Source of the DNA: Anastatus disparis | Lineage: Eukaryota; Arthropoda; Insecta; Hymenoptera; Eupelmidae | NCBI GenBank assembly: GCA_017163975.1 | Contig: JAFFSR010000395.1 | Span: forward strand, 938,001 to 1,002,000 | Reading direction: 5' to 3' | DNA: 64,000 nucleotides | Made by a program: the position numbers and the translations under genes | Notes under the pieces: model-generated | Told to the model about the DNA's origin: nothing | Seen by the model: only the letters and a program-made list of their open reading frames with translations | Databases searched by the model: none | Shown: positions 34,695 to 46,097 of the stretch, one piece after another | How the letters are laid out: every line of letters starts with the position of its first letter | Numbering within the stretch: the stretch's first letter is position 1

Positions 34695-36752
34695 TAGTTG
34701 CAGCAGCAGTGAAAATATGTCAAACTTACCGTTTGAAATTGACAATAGTTCCAATGATGAATGTTGTGATGATTCGAGAAATGTTTTCATAGATGAAGAT
34801 TGTGATGAGCCATTGAACAAACGAATAAAATTATCATAAATATTTAATAAATTTTATTAAAATCAACTTTGTATGTTAATTGCAAAAATACGAAAAAAAT
34901 GTAATATTTTTTCGAATGTGTTTATGTGTGCGAAAAAAAGATTGTAAATATTTTTTTTAAATAAAAGAAATTCATAAAATTATATAAATGAACATTTATT
35001 TAAAATATAATATGTAAAAAATAATAAAAAAATTTTTTTTATTATTTATAATTAATTAATTTGTTTATTGCATAAAACAAAAATGACGGTTCTTAATATT
35101 ATCTCGCACAACCCCAGATCAAAAAAAGAAATGTTAAATTCGTTGAATATTCAAGGTCAGAAGCTCTTTTCTAATAATGTCAGGATTTTTATGATAAGAG
35201 CAATGTTTGTATTAATTATTAACGTGTAAAAAAGATAATAATCTAATTTTTTTATAAAATAAATGAAACTTATTTATTAGATTATAAAAGTAAACATTAC
35301 AAGTATATAAAAAATGAAAAAAAAATATGCATATTTTTTTTGTTATTTTTTATAACAAATTAATTTATTTATATCATTAAACAAGTATAACGACTATTAA
35401 TATTATCTCGCGTTACCCCAGGTTAAAAAAAGAAACATCAAAATCGGTTAATATTTCACTGAGATATAGAAAATTTTTCCACATAAGACAAATTTGAAGT
35501 AATCGAAAAAAATTTTTCTGTACTTGCAAAAGATGACGCGTTCTTCCCCTCTTCAAAAAGAATTGAAACTATACATACTTAAAAACAATCTTTTAAGGTT
35601 TCAAAGAACTGATTTCAATATCAGAAATGATCTTATATCAAAGTTCCAGTATTAAAGGATCTGTCATTAAAATTTCATTCCTTAATCTTTGTAAATAAAC
35701 AAATGGCGAATTTAAAAAAAAAAAATTATCTCAGCTCCTAATTATCATAAAATAACGTTTTTTTTTTCAATAAGCGTAAAAATTTATGCAACAAGAATAA
35801 AAAAGTTGCATTTAAATATTTTCATTTTTTTATATATAAATTTAAAAAACAATTAGGAAAAAAAATTTTTTTTTCGATCGCCATTTAAACAGCGAAAATA
35901 ATAAAAATATCAATCAAACTTTTTATTTTTACTAAATATAAGTGTCAAAGAGCATAAATGACAATGGTCATTTCTTTCTAAAATGACCGCAATAGGGTCC
36001 ATTTGAGGCCTACATTTTACCTCTTTTTAGTGAACAAATTGAATATCTCATAAACAAATTAATATTTTTTGCTGAAAAAATTATGGGGACTTAGGGGTGA
36101 TAGAAAGCAACCTTTTACAAAGTTATAAGCATGCAGCCCTTTTTTTTATGGAATAAAAAATTATTGAAAACTTAACGATTTTTGACTATATTTTTGCGAT
36201 TATTTAAATAAATTATTAACGAAATTATATATAATAGGGCTCAAGCTATTCGTCTTGAAGACCCTTATAAGTATTATAAATTTCATATACCCTTTTAAAA
36301 AACGAAAAGAGATAGATCCAAAGAACATTGATTTTTCACAATTTTTTACATAAAAACGTTGTTTAAAAAAATATGCCAGCCCAAATTTTGAGGGTCTTTC
36401 TAAATTTTAATATCTTTTGACCTAATGAACCTATTTTTCACTTCAGTTGCCTATTACTAATTAAGTCAAATTTTAAGGTTTTTCGAGCTGATTCTACTGG
36501 ACTATTTATATTTACGGCATAACATGTCTTACCAATTGTTACACAATTTGCATGTCACCGTTAAAACAATCGCAGCTTTATCTATGTCTTAGAACATTAT
36601 GACAAACTACCTTCAATGAACCGACAGTGACTTACAAGGGGAGTATTTGACCTCCGATGAACTAATTTGGCTGAAACTGCAGAATATGATTTTTTGATGA
36701 ATAAAAATGAACCCGTGTTTTTTCTTTTGTGCTAATAGGCCCTATAGACGGA

Positions 36753-37181
36753 TATATGGGCAAATCTTTAAAACTTTTAATGTACTAGTGGCGAGTCATT
36801 TTGCAGCTGCTACTGGGTTGCCGCATGATGCACAATATCTAAACTGGGTTCATACATTTTGTGCAATCCTGTGACTCTATTTCTAATGGATTTGATAAGT
36901 GTGCCACCAACGGCGCAGTAGATATTTCTATAAAACGTAAATTTTTATATATGAAAAATTACATAATTTCATGTATGTAAAAATTTACGTTTTATAGAAA
37001 TATCTACTGTGCCGTTGATGGCACACTTACCAAATCCATCAGAAATAGAATCACAGGAATGCCCAAAAGGTGTGAACCCAGTTTAGATAGTGTGCATCAT
37101 GCGGCAACCCATTAGTAGTCGTAAAAAAACTTTTCAAAAGCATCACAAGAAAATTAAAAGTTTTGAAGATTTGCCCATATA
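36753..37181. mobile_element. TATA-flanked foldback with TGGGCAAAT ends
   Basis: TATA|TGGGCAAATC (36757) and GATTTGCCCA|TATA (37177) bound a 421 bp hairpin with its centre near 36960 (ATTTCTATAAAACGTAAATT on both sides). The second copy of the host foldback at about 60630 keeps the uninterrupted GGATATAGACAT, supporting a 4-bp TATA duplication. It is non-coding. Confidence 0.85.
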
Positions 37182-37302
37182 GACATTACTTCGAAAATGT
37201 AGTGAAAATAAGTCTTTATAAGAACTTAAATAACTAAACAATTAGAACTCTTACAGAAATTTATATGGAAAATGAAAAAAATTGCAGGTTGAAAACTTTA
37301 AT

Positions 37303-37707
37303 TTAAGGGGTGTCCTAATACCGGCACAGAGATCTACCTTATCTACATTTAAATTATGCATTTTAATAAAAATTTAACTATTTTTAACTAAAATTTATAG
37401 AAGAGGCACATTCTTAACATTCTAAAGAATTTATTGCAACGTCAAAAGACAGAATGAAAGTGAAAATGAAGACAAAAACTGCATAATACGATTATTCATA
37501 ACTACATTGAAAAGTTAATCGTATTAAGCAGTTTTCGTCTTTATTTTTACCTTTATATTGTCTTTTAACGTTGCAATAAATTCTTTGGCATGTTAAGAAT
37601 GTGCCTCTCCTACGAATTTCAGTCACGAATAGTTAAATTTTTATTAAAATTCATAATTTAAATGTAGATAAGGTAGAACTCTATGTCGGTATGAGGATTC
37701 CTCTTAA
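37303..37707. mobile_element. TTAA-flanked foldback with GGGGTGTCCTAATACCGG ends
   Basis: TTAA (37303-37306, 37704-37707) flanks a 397 bp hairpin whose arms include AGGCACATTCTTAACAT and ATTTATTGCAACGTCAAAAG with their inverses. The empty site CAATTTAAGC survives in the other copy of the host element at about 60758. The ends differ from the GAGGAGGTCACG family but share the TTAAGRGG start. Confidence 0.88.
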
Positions 37708-38136
37708 GCTGCATTGCATTAAAAAATCTTATATAGTTCAAAAGTTACAAGAGATTGAAATATGCTAATGAAATAGGGTAAAAATTTGATCGCATGTTAC
37801 ATGCTAAAAATTTAAATAAATATGTAGTAATTTTCAATAAGGCACAACTTTTGAACTACAGAAGCTTTTTTGATGCAATAAAGCTTAAATTAAAGCTTCT
37901 TACTTGTACTTTCTTCTATTTTTTATACGTTTTCCTGTAAAAGTTTTAGTTGTTTAACTATTTAAGTACTTATAATCGCTTTTTTCTCATTATTTTTGAA
38001 AAAATGTCTATATTTCTGTCTATAAGGCCTATTAGCATAAAAGAAAAAATATGGGTTCATTTTTTTTCATCAAAGAATCATATCCTGCAGTTTTAGCCAA
38101 ATCCGTTTCCCGGAGGTCAAACACTCTCCTTGTTAG

Positions 38137-39255
38137 TACTTAATATCGTTTATTTATCATACTGATAAATTATTATTACATATCCTTTACAATTGTATCA
38201 TACAGATTTAAATAATATAAATTTTTATAACTCAAGAATTATTTATTTTACTTTTATTTTAGAATATCATCGTAATCTTATTGCTTGTTTTTCTAATTCA
38301 GTCGTGAATCTAACGTAATCTGAAAAAGTCGTGCTCAAATACAATTCCAAACCATGATATATAATCATATTTACAAAGACAATTCACATAGTTTTCATAA
38401 TAAGAATTATATTTGTATGCAATGTAAGTCTAAACATTAAAAGTAAGGTAATACACATATTTCATCATTATACTATTCAGCATGTTAAAGGTCAGTTTTA
38501 GATGAGGTTTTAGACATTTTTTACTGATCGGAAGTACTGAAAGAAGTAATTTCGTTTATTTTTAATAAAAATATATATCAGAATTGCTTTCACTTGTAAA
38601 TATCTATTCATTTTAACAAATAAGAAACGGAAGCGTGTAAATTTGTTAAAATTCAAAAAAGAAGCCAAAAAAATAAATAAAAATTAAATATCTTTTTTAG
38701 CTATTTTCGATCAGAAAATTAGTCGAAAGCCGATCCTTAATTAGAAAGTGACGCCACGAAATACAATGCAAATTAAATGAAGTAGCCAAAATAAGAACTA
38801 CTGACCCCGGGCAAAATGCATGGGATCTTATGACTTCACTAAGTTTATCGAATATGATGATGTTCTAGTGTTCGGATACATATTTATAATATTAGTGTAA
38901 TTAAATACATTAAGGTCATGAGAAAGCTTTCCCGATTGAAATTGACGAAACTTCAAAAAAAAAAGTAAAAGGATTCAACTTGAGACGGACAACTAAAGAA
39001 ATCTACCAAAATCTTATAGTTAAAAATTTATATACAAGTTTTCAATTTATAGTATTTTTAGGTTAGGTTTGTCAACTTTGATATCTAATTTGCAATCTAA
39101 GTTCATAAAAAATTAACAGCTCTGAAGGATTTTTTATTTTAACTAAAATGATTGTACTAAGATAGCTAAAGACAAAATTAGTCAAAATTTAAAGAACAAG
39201 ACAAAAAAAAAATAAAATAATTATTATTATCTTTTTTAAATTTTTCAAATATATA
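38137..39255. other. AT-rich stretch without recognisable features
   Basis: No coding frame of note, no long inverted repeat and no RNA gene is seen. A mixed-composition patch at about 38740-38880 (GACCCCGGGCAAAATGCATG) is not recognisable. Confidence 0.5.
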
Positions 39256-39497
39256 AGAGATCCCATGTAAGATCTCATATGAGATCGTACACGAGATGAC
39301 ATATGAGATGTCATATAAAATCGCCTATGAGATATATATTCGTTAGATTTTTAAAATAAAATAAATACATGTGCGATCTGACATTAGATCTCACATATAT
39401 TTATTTGATTTTCAAAATTCAACAAATATATATGAGATTTCATAGGCGATTTCATATGAGATCTCACATGAGAGTTCATATTGTATTTTCAGTAGGG
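39256..39497. mobile_element. GAGATCTC/ATGAGATC-word foldback, second copy
   Basis: The stretch is filled with ATGAGATCTCATATGAGATC-type words. The right end is TTTTCAGTAGGG, i.e. CCCTACTGAAAA read inward. The left end lacks the terminal motif and looks truncated. It is related to 27699-27951. Confidence 0.65.
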
Positions 39498-39587
39498 ATG
39501 ATTTTTCTCGGCTTGTTTCTTAAATTTATACATATTTACACTCTTCTACTTCTCATTTATTTAAAATAAGTTCATACCTATAAGTAA

Positions 39588-39830
39588 AATCGGTGATAGT
39601 GCAGGGGCTAAGGCTCTTGGCTCATGCTGTAGTGGACCGGAGTTGTATCCCCGGGAAAATTTGAAAAAAGATTTTCTCAATTTTTCTCTGTCAAATAGAA
39701 CTAAGAAACCAGGAAAAACCAATTAAAAATTCCCCCTGACCGATAAAATTTACATGAGTAAGGTGAAATCACGGGTCTCAGTCCACAGTGATAAAGAGAC
39801 ACACTGGCAATAATATAGAGAAGAAGATGA
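39588..39830 (+). mobile_element. tRNA-derived SINE-like element
   Basis: The head GTGATAGTGCAGGGGCTAAG resembles an A box. About 35 bp on, GGAGTTGTATCCCCGGG resembles a B box (GGTTCGAATCC). An unrelated body follows (about 39680-39800) and then an A/T-rich tail. A pol III-promoted head plus body is the usual SINE layout. Only one copy is seen in the window, so the family is unproven. Confidence 0.5.
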
Positions 39831-39842
39831 TATCTACAATCT

Positions 39843-40035
39843 CTAGTGGAAATATAAAATGTGCATTATTGTTTAAAATAGTTTAAAATTATTCAAAACT
39901 GTTTAAAAATGTTTAAAACTGTTCAAAATAGTTTATAAGTGTTAAATTTGGGACATTTAAAACAGTTATAAACAGTTTCAAACAATTTTAAACAGTTTTG
40001 AACAATAATTTGAAACTAAAGTGAACATTTTCTCG
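39843..40035. mobile_element. GTTTAAAC-word foldback
   Basis: CTAGTGGAAATATAAAATG at the left, then repeated TGTTTAAAA/ACAGTTTTAAAC words in both orientations around a centre near 39950 (AATTTGGGACATTT). The left end is close to the CCCTAGTGAAA style; the right end is weak. Confidence 0.6.
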
Positions 40036-40959
40036 TATATATTATAGAAATTTCAATACATATTTAATATTTTAATATTTTAATTTATATATATATGGGA
40101 CATTTCACGCCAACTAATAGAGCAAAAAAATAAAAATCGTTGAAACTCTTAGAATTTATTCTTTTTGTTACCCAAAATATGTAAACAAATTTTCAAGGAT
40201 CTAGATTAAAAGGATCAAGAGTTACAGGACCTTGAAATTTGAAAATTTTTCAAAATTTTCGGAAAAATTACAATTTTATCATTTTTTTTCTGAAAATCCT
40301 GATATTTTAGAGAAAAATGCATAATAACACTTCTTGTTGTAAATGAAGAAGAGAGCAGGATTTTTTACAGACCTGAATCTCGCAGTTTTCTGATTAACTC
40401 TTATATGTATAACATGGTTATTGAAATTATTTAATGTTTGCCGCTGCCAAAATTGTCTTTCGAAGGCTCATTTTTTTCTATTTTTTATTAACTTTAAAAT
40501 AAATTTTGGTTCGTGAAAGCAAAAGTCACCAATAAGGAGTTATCACAGTTTTAAATATACATTTTCATGTAAAATTTATTTTTCTTATTGAAAATAGCCT
40601 GTCACATACTAAACATGATCATCTGGTTTTAACATTCAAAAACTGATGAAATAAGTTTAAAAATCATTTAGTAACATGTCATTTATCAATTATAAGCCTA
40701 ATTATTAATTAAACAACACTCGCTATTATTATAATTACAATTAATTTTAAAGGAAAATAAGAGCTATCCCAAATTTAAATAATTATTTTTCAATAAGAAT
40801 TTACTTATTTCAAAGAATTTATTCATCAATAAAAAAGAATAATTAAATAATCACTATTTTTCTTGCCTTAACTTTCTATAAAAAGTATCAGTAAAATGGG
40901 AAATGATGATTTTGGAACATACGCTTAAAAGAAATTATAGAGGCTTTTATTACAATGAA

Positions 40960-41690
40960 TTACATTAAATGAGCTGTTATCATTAGAATACTGATTTTTA
41001 GATTGACATTAATAATTTTTCTAATACAAGGTACATCTTGAGTAATGTTCATAGGTGCTACACGAGCAAAATGAAAAGTTTTCAAGGTTATTCAAGTACC
41101 AGGTCCTCTAATACTTTGTGCAGCTAAAACACCAACTGCAGTGACTGGTTCAATTTTTGCTTTCATATATTTTTTCTTGCTTGTATGAATAAATTCAAGA
41201 AGTTGTGACACAGTTGAACGTATAATATACCTGTAAACTGGGACATCTGGTTTAATATTTTGTCTAATCCTAGCAATTATAATTGCAACTGTTTTCAAAA
41301 ATTGAGCTGATTCTTGCTTAAATTCTTAACTTACACAAGAATATTTCTCTTACATCAAAAGTTCAGAGGTTAATTTAATAATACTAGGGCTGTCTAATGG
41401 ATTTTCAATTTTGTACGTTGATGTAGATTTAATATACCATCAAGAACTCTTTTATAATTAATAAGACAGTCTTTGCCTTCCATATACGTTGGATCCATAG
41501 AATCTACTCGATAAAGAATTTAAACAATAGCAACAAAAAAATTTTTAACTGTCATATCATAATGTAAACTAAGATCTTCTAAACTCTTACTATTCTTCTT
41601 TGCGTGTATCTAGTTTTAGCAATTTTAACAGCTGTATCTACAGCTGTTCATGGATCAAAATCCATTTTTCTTTCTCCACCCAATGAATAT
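40960..41690 (-). pseudogene. Polr3A: RNA polymerase III largest subunit (RPC1) fragment, captured and broken
   Basis: RPC1 is the catalytic-core subunit of the nuclear polymerase that makes tRNA and 5S RNA. On the minus strand successive frames give pieces in RPC1 order: LGGERKMDF and AVDTAVKIAKTRY; SLEDLSLHYDMTVKN; DSMDPTYMEGKDC; then [36 protein letters not shown] and [18 protein letters not shown]. These are the bridge-helix/trigger-loop neighbourhood and the [30 protein letters not shown] block of RPC1. The M-N-I-T and I-I-N-A-x-K-x-I-S-T-P-I-I-T-A order is specific to pol III rather than pol II. Breaks: TGA after MDFDP, a frameshift before SLEDL, TAA after AIV, TAG after LKIH and TGA within GPGT. 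No introns are evident, which suggests an RNA-derived or exon-derived copy. It lies wholly inside the loop of IR-B. Confidence 0.85.
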
Positions 41691-41999
41691 AATTTGAACT
41701 ATATTTCTATTATTTGTTCTTCATAATATTATGAAAAAAAAACAATTTATAAAACTAAGAGAATTTTCTGGTAATTAACATCTTATTTACTTTTCATATG
41801 TAACGGCCTTAAGGGCATACCAAAACTCCTCCTTTTAACAATATTTCCAATCCAAGTCTATCAATGAACGGTGCGTTTAATCTAGTTTTTCGCTACAGTA
41901 AAAGAATTTCAGAGATTAAACTTAAGTGCGGATAACTCAAAAGATCCATTAAAATACTATGCATAAGAAGTTATGAACTAACATTCAATATATAGTATT

Positions 42000-42235
42000 T
42001 TGAGTTAAGAGAATGTAAAATACCGACATTACAGTTTTCAAAACTTTTGATTCTTTATCCAAAAGTTTTATATATATCTCTAAATTACATCCTTCCATTT
42101 TCATTAATAAAGAGCCTAATATAGAGATATTTTGGAAAATTTTTAAATAAAGATTAAAAGTTTAGAAAATTGCAATGTCGGTAACTATGTATAAATCCTA
42201 TACCCTCTTACATCCCCTTAAAGAATACTTCTATC
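42000..42235. repeat. Small inverted repeat in the IR-B loop
   Basis: TACCGACATTACAGTTTTC (about 42020) and its diverged inverse GAAAATTGCAATGTCGGTA (about 42163) with paired AT-rich flanks make a ~230 bp hairpin. It is non-coding. Confidence 0.5.
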
Positions 42236-45200
42236 AGTTAAATTAAAATAAAAATATATATTTAAATAAATAAATAAAGATGGGTAGTCAGAAAGCTTTT
42301 GTTTATAATCATCCCCAAAAAATTCATTTAGTGTGTATTCCAAAATTCTATCATCATTTTCTATTGAACAGATATTTTTTCTAGAAAGTTAAGGTAAGGA
42401 AAATAGTAATTATTTAATTATTCTTTTTTATTGATGAATAAATTCTTTGAAATAAGTGAATTTTTATTGAAAAATAATTATTTGATTTTGGAGTAATTCA
42501 GAGTATAATTTTCCTTTGAAATTAATTGTAATTATAATAATAACGAGTGTTGTTTAATTAATAATTAGGCTTATAATTGATAAATGACATGTGACTAAAT
42601 GATTTTTAAACGTTTTTCAATAGTTTTTGAGTATTAAGACCAGATGATCATGTTTATTATGTGACAGGCTATTTTCAATAAGAAAAATAAATTTTACATG
42701 AAAATGTATATTTAAAACTGTGATAACTCCTTATTGGTGACTTTTGCTTACACAAACCAAAATTCATTTTAAAGTTAATAAAAAATAGAAAAAAATAAGC
42801 CTTCGAAAGCCAATTTTGGCAGCGGCAAACATTAAATAATTTCAATAACCATGTTATACATATAAGAGCCAATCAGAAAACTGCAAAATTCAGGTCTGTA
42901 AAAAATCCTGCTAACTCTCTTCTTCATTTACAATAAGAAGTGTTACTATGCATTTTTCTCTAAAACATCAGGATTTTCAGAAAAAAAATGATAAAGTTGG
43001 AACTTTCCAAAAATTTTGAAAAATTTTCAAATTTCAAGGTCCTGTAACTCTTGATCCTTTCAATCTAAATCCTTGAAAATTTTTTTACATATTTTGGGTA
43101 ACAAAAAGAATAAATTCTTAGAGTTTCAACGATTTTTAATTTTTTGCTCTATCAGTTGGCGTGAAATGTCCCATATATATATTTATATATATATATATAT
43201 AAATCCGCTAGAGATTACAAACAATTCTGATATTAATTCATATGAAAAAAAACGAAATTTATTTTTAAACAATTTTTGACCGATAAAGTTAGGTCTAAAG
43301 CAAACCCTTAAAAATTTTGTTTTATAATAGGTCATTTATTTTTGTCTTGTTCTAATCTAAATCTCAATTTTTTATATATGGTGTCATAAATTAGTATTAT
43401 TCAAAAACTAAATAGTAATAAAAAGATATAATTTTTTTATAAATTATTGATTTTTTCAATATTATAGCATGAAAGACAAAAATTTTTTGACATTAGTAAG
43501 TAATAAAATAAATAATGATTATTATTCAAAGTCATGTATTATTTGTAAGATATTAAAGGAAACGGGCACGTTTGTTCTAAATTTATTCTAGAGCAGGTCG
43601 CTTACCTTTGTCCTTTCATATTAAAGAAATGGAATTTTTTTTTTCAACTGTAAAGTGTTTTAAAAAAAAAGGAAGCTTTATTTTTCACCATAAAAATAGT
43701 TATTATACATTGTTTTAAAACGATACTAAATGAGTAAGTTAAAATGTTTTTTTTATCGGAATTTTACGCAAAATTTGTGACTACACAGAAAAAAAAGTTT
43801 TGTCAACTTCAAGGAAAGTGTTTTGAATAGAAGAAATATGGTGCAAAGAAATGAATTCCTTTGAGTCAAAGAAAAATCATTTTTAACTTATTATAATTTT
43901 TGAAATTAAAAACAAAGCTTTAAATATTCTTTAAGAGAATATTATATTCAAAAAAAAAAAATGTTTGAATTTAGAAAAATATCTTATTAACTTTAAGAAA
44001 TTAGTTACTTCGGAAATAGTGATGAAATTTAGTAAAACTTTCTTAAAAACAATGCTATATTTTTTTATTGAAAAAATGTAATATTTATTCAAAATTATTT
44101 TTATATAAAAATAAAAAAAATATCATTCATCAAATAATTTTTTAATCCAAAGATATAATTTTAAAATTAAACAAATTAGTTCATGACTTTGATAAACCTA
44201 TCTCTTTTCAACAATAGAATTTTTGTTGGTGCAAAAGAGCGGTGTAATTGATTACATTTCTTTACATTAAAGAGAGGATTTTAAATTTGAAAAAAATTAT
44301 TGTCAGAATCAAGAAAATATAACTGAAAAACTTTAAACATTTTCTTATTTTAACAAAGTAATTATTATTTTGATTAAAAACGTACATTTTGGTAAAAAAA
44401 TTTTTTTGACAACAATTATTTTCAAACATAATCACAAAAAATAAATTTTCATTACAATTAACATTTTAATTGAAATGTTAATTTAACTGTTAAATTTAAA
44501 TTTAACTGTTTTAAAGAAATATTTCTTTGAATAAAAAAATAATTCTTTGAATCATAAGATAATATATTCTTCTACAAAAAATATTTCTTAAGCTTGAAAA
44601 ATTTAGACATATTTTCAAACAAAGATAATATTCATTCAATGAATAGTTACTTCTATTTGGTACGAAGAAATTAATTCGAAATATTTTTTAGATGCACAAA
44701 AATAATTTTATTGAAGAGAAAAAATGTATTTCAATTATTTAATTTAATTTTCATTCTAATATTACGAGATATAAATGTAAAATAAAATAAATGATTTTCA
44801 GTATGAGATATTGTTAAGTTTAAGAAATATTTTATGTATGTTGAGAAATATTTTATTGATATTTAAAAATTTTATTTTCACTGATGGAATATATGATATT
44901 GATACAAAAAATATTTCTCCGATTGCCCGAAAGAATATATTCGATACAATAAAATTTTTTTTCGTTACCAAGAAATTTTTTTTCAGTGTAGCTATTAAAT
45001 CAAGTAACGGTTGTATCATCTGTCTTTTATTCTCATCATAGAGAGACAGAGACAGAATTAGGTTCAAGTAACAACCGCTATATGAGTTAGGTCTATGAAT
45101 AGGAGCCTAAGATCATCTATGATATTGAAAATTTATATGGTTAGAATATATATATTCGAAATAGATTGAATAACAAACATTATTTTCTTCATTAAAAAAT

Positions 45201-45378
45201 AATAATAAGGTGATTAAAAAAAAAATTTATTAAAAACAGCAATTTATTTTAACATATTTTAACAATGAAAATAATACTTTTGATTTATATAGAAATAATA
45301 CTTTTAATCATATTTAAATAATGAAAATAATTTTAATTTATAAAATTTATTGTAAAGGATTGAATATTTGTATCTTAC

Positions 45379-45578
45379 CTGAAAGAAATAAAATGTTGGC
45401 TCTTAAATATTCGCCTTTGTGACTCGAAGGATTACAATGAAGTTGACAGTAGTGATTTTTAACGAAGTGAAATCCGTTATTTGGCACAAAAGTCACAAGA
45501 GTATCTTTTTTTCATACACTTCTCATACATCGGCTTCGTTCCAAATGCTTCTCGGGATTATGCACACCGTATTTGCAA
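45379..45578 (-). pseudogene. Left-arm copy of the IR-C terminal exon
   Basis: On the minus strand the frame reads NPEKHLERSRC, then a TGA, KKDTLVTFVP, a ~10-residue deletion relative to the right-arm copy, and QLHCNPSSHKGEYLRANILF. It ends at a donor TTTCAG|GTAAGATAC. The function is unknown. It faces outward from the centre of IR-C, as does the right copy. Confidence 0.5.
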
Positions 45579-45579
45579 A

Positions 45580-45582
<3 letters not shown>

Positions 45583-45641
<59 letters not shown>
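45583..45641. repeat. (TA)n microsatellite
   Basis: About 29 TA units lie at the inner edge of the IR-C left arm. A similar run (59670-59724) lies near the inner edge of the right arm. Confidence 0.95.
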
Positions 45642-45646
<5 letters not shown>

Positions 45647-45731
45647 CATCGAAGCATTTTAAACAAAGCCCATGTATTACTAATGTATTATATATATCTT
45701 CCTATATTATATAGTTATATCAGAAATTAAC

Positions 45732-45993
45732 CCTCGGACCCCCCACACCCCTCCACACCCACCACACCCCTTCACTCCCCTCTATAGCCCCTCCACAGCC
45801 ACCTACAAAATAACTTAAAATTGTTTAAAATATTACAATATTTTTTACTGTTGCTTTTGGTCTAAGTACCCCCCCCCACATCCCTCCACCCCTCCACAGC
45901 CTCCCCACGGCAACCCTACAGCACCCCCACACCCCTCCACAGCCCCCCACGGCAACCCCACAACACCCCAACGACCCCTCCACTGCCCCCCCT
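45732..45993. repeat. C-rich CCCCTCCACAGCC minisatellite
   Basis: Two C-rich blocks (45732-45807 and 45869-45993) are made of CCCCTCCACAGCCCCCCAC variants, separated by AT-rich sequence containing TGTTTAAAATATT. The strand bias is extreme (almost no G on the plus strand), which would give G-runs on the minus strand. The surroundings are >75% A/T. Confidence 0.85.
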
Positions 45994-46097
45994 ATATTAT
46001 AATAATGTATTTACTAAATATTAATAAATTAATAATATTAATAAATATTAATAAATTAATAATATTTTTAAATATTAATAAATTATTCACATCTCTG

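Larger units (their letters stand above)
32523..34839 (+). pseudogene. Last exon of a gene with a CXC (TSO1-like) Cys-rich motif, split by two foldbacks
   Basis: After a good acceptor (TATTTTTTACAG|CT, exon from 32523), the frame reads NRCGCRKHILKC and, past the first insertion, SELCSGCHGE. This matches the C-x-C-R-K-x2-L-x-C-x3-C-x2-C-x-G pattern of CXC/CRC domains, which bind DNA or zinc. The first insertion (TTAA foldback, 32585-32973) lies between ILK and the following Cys. The second (TA, CCCTGGTAAC element, 33064-34694) lies after FLFDEDS. Ignoring both with one target copy each gives an uninterrupted frame with an acidic tail (ECCDDSRNVFIDEDCDEP) to the TAA at 34837-34839. Earlier exons were not found. 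Related Cys-rich tails occur in transposon-associated proteins; a host gene is the other possibility. Confidence 0.6.
29806..36503. mobile_element. 6.7 kb element with ~1.5 kb inverted arms (IR-A)
   Basis: The left arm starts AGTCCAGTAGAAT (29806) and the right arm ends with its inverse (36503). Similarity runs inward to about 31300 and 34985; matching landmarks include AAGGGTCTTCAAGACGAATA and its inverse at 36261. Arms carry doubled landmarks such as CTGGGGTTGTGCGAGATAAT. The loop holds a CXC-type exon and two younger nested elements (TTAA foldback 32585-32973 and CCCTGGTAAC element 33064-34694). Without these the element would be about 4.7 kb. No transposase was recognised and no clear target duplication was seen. 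Confidence 0.85.
36632..38136. mobile_element. Foldback with TTACAAGG ends, carrying two nested foldbacks
   Basis: The ends TTACAAGGGGAGTATTTGAC (36632) and its inverse (ending about 38136) bracket arms that match 60518-61194 (shared CTGCAGGATATGATTTTTTG, ACCCGTGTTTTTTCTTTT, GGCCCTATAGAC). Two younger elements lie inside: 36757-37177 and 37307-37703. With them removed it is about 680 bp, the size of the second copy. Confidence 0.85.
40097..43172. mobile_element. 3.1 kb inverted-repeat element (IR-B) enclosing an RPC1 fragment
   Basis: The arms begin GGGACATTTCACGCCAACTA (40097) and end with the inverse, at 43172, inside (AT)n flanks. Similarity runs inward to about 40925 and 42335, i.e. ~830 bp arms. 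The loop (40926-42334) holds the RNA polymerase III subunit fragment and a small hairpin. A TA- or AT-type target duplication is possible but hidden by the AT repeats. No transposase is encoded. Confidence 0.88.

Noticed and set aside
45419..45730. Open frame containing IYIYIY repeats
   Set aside because: It is antisense to the arm exon and runs through the (TA)n microsatellite.
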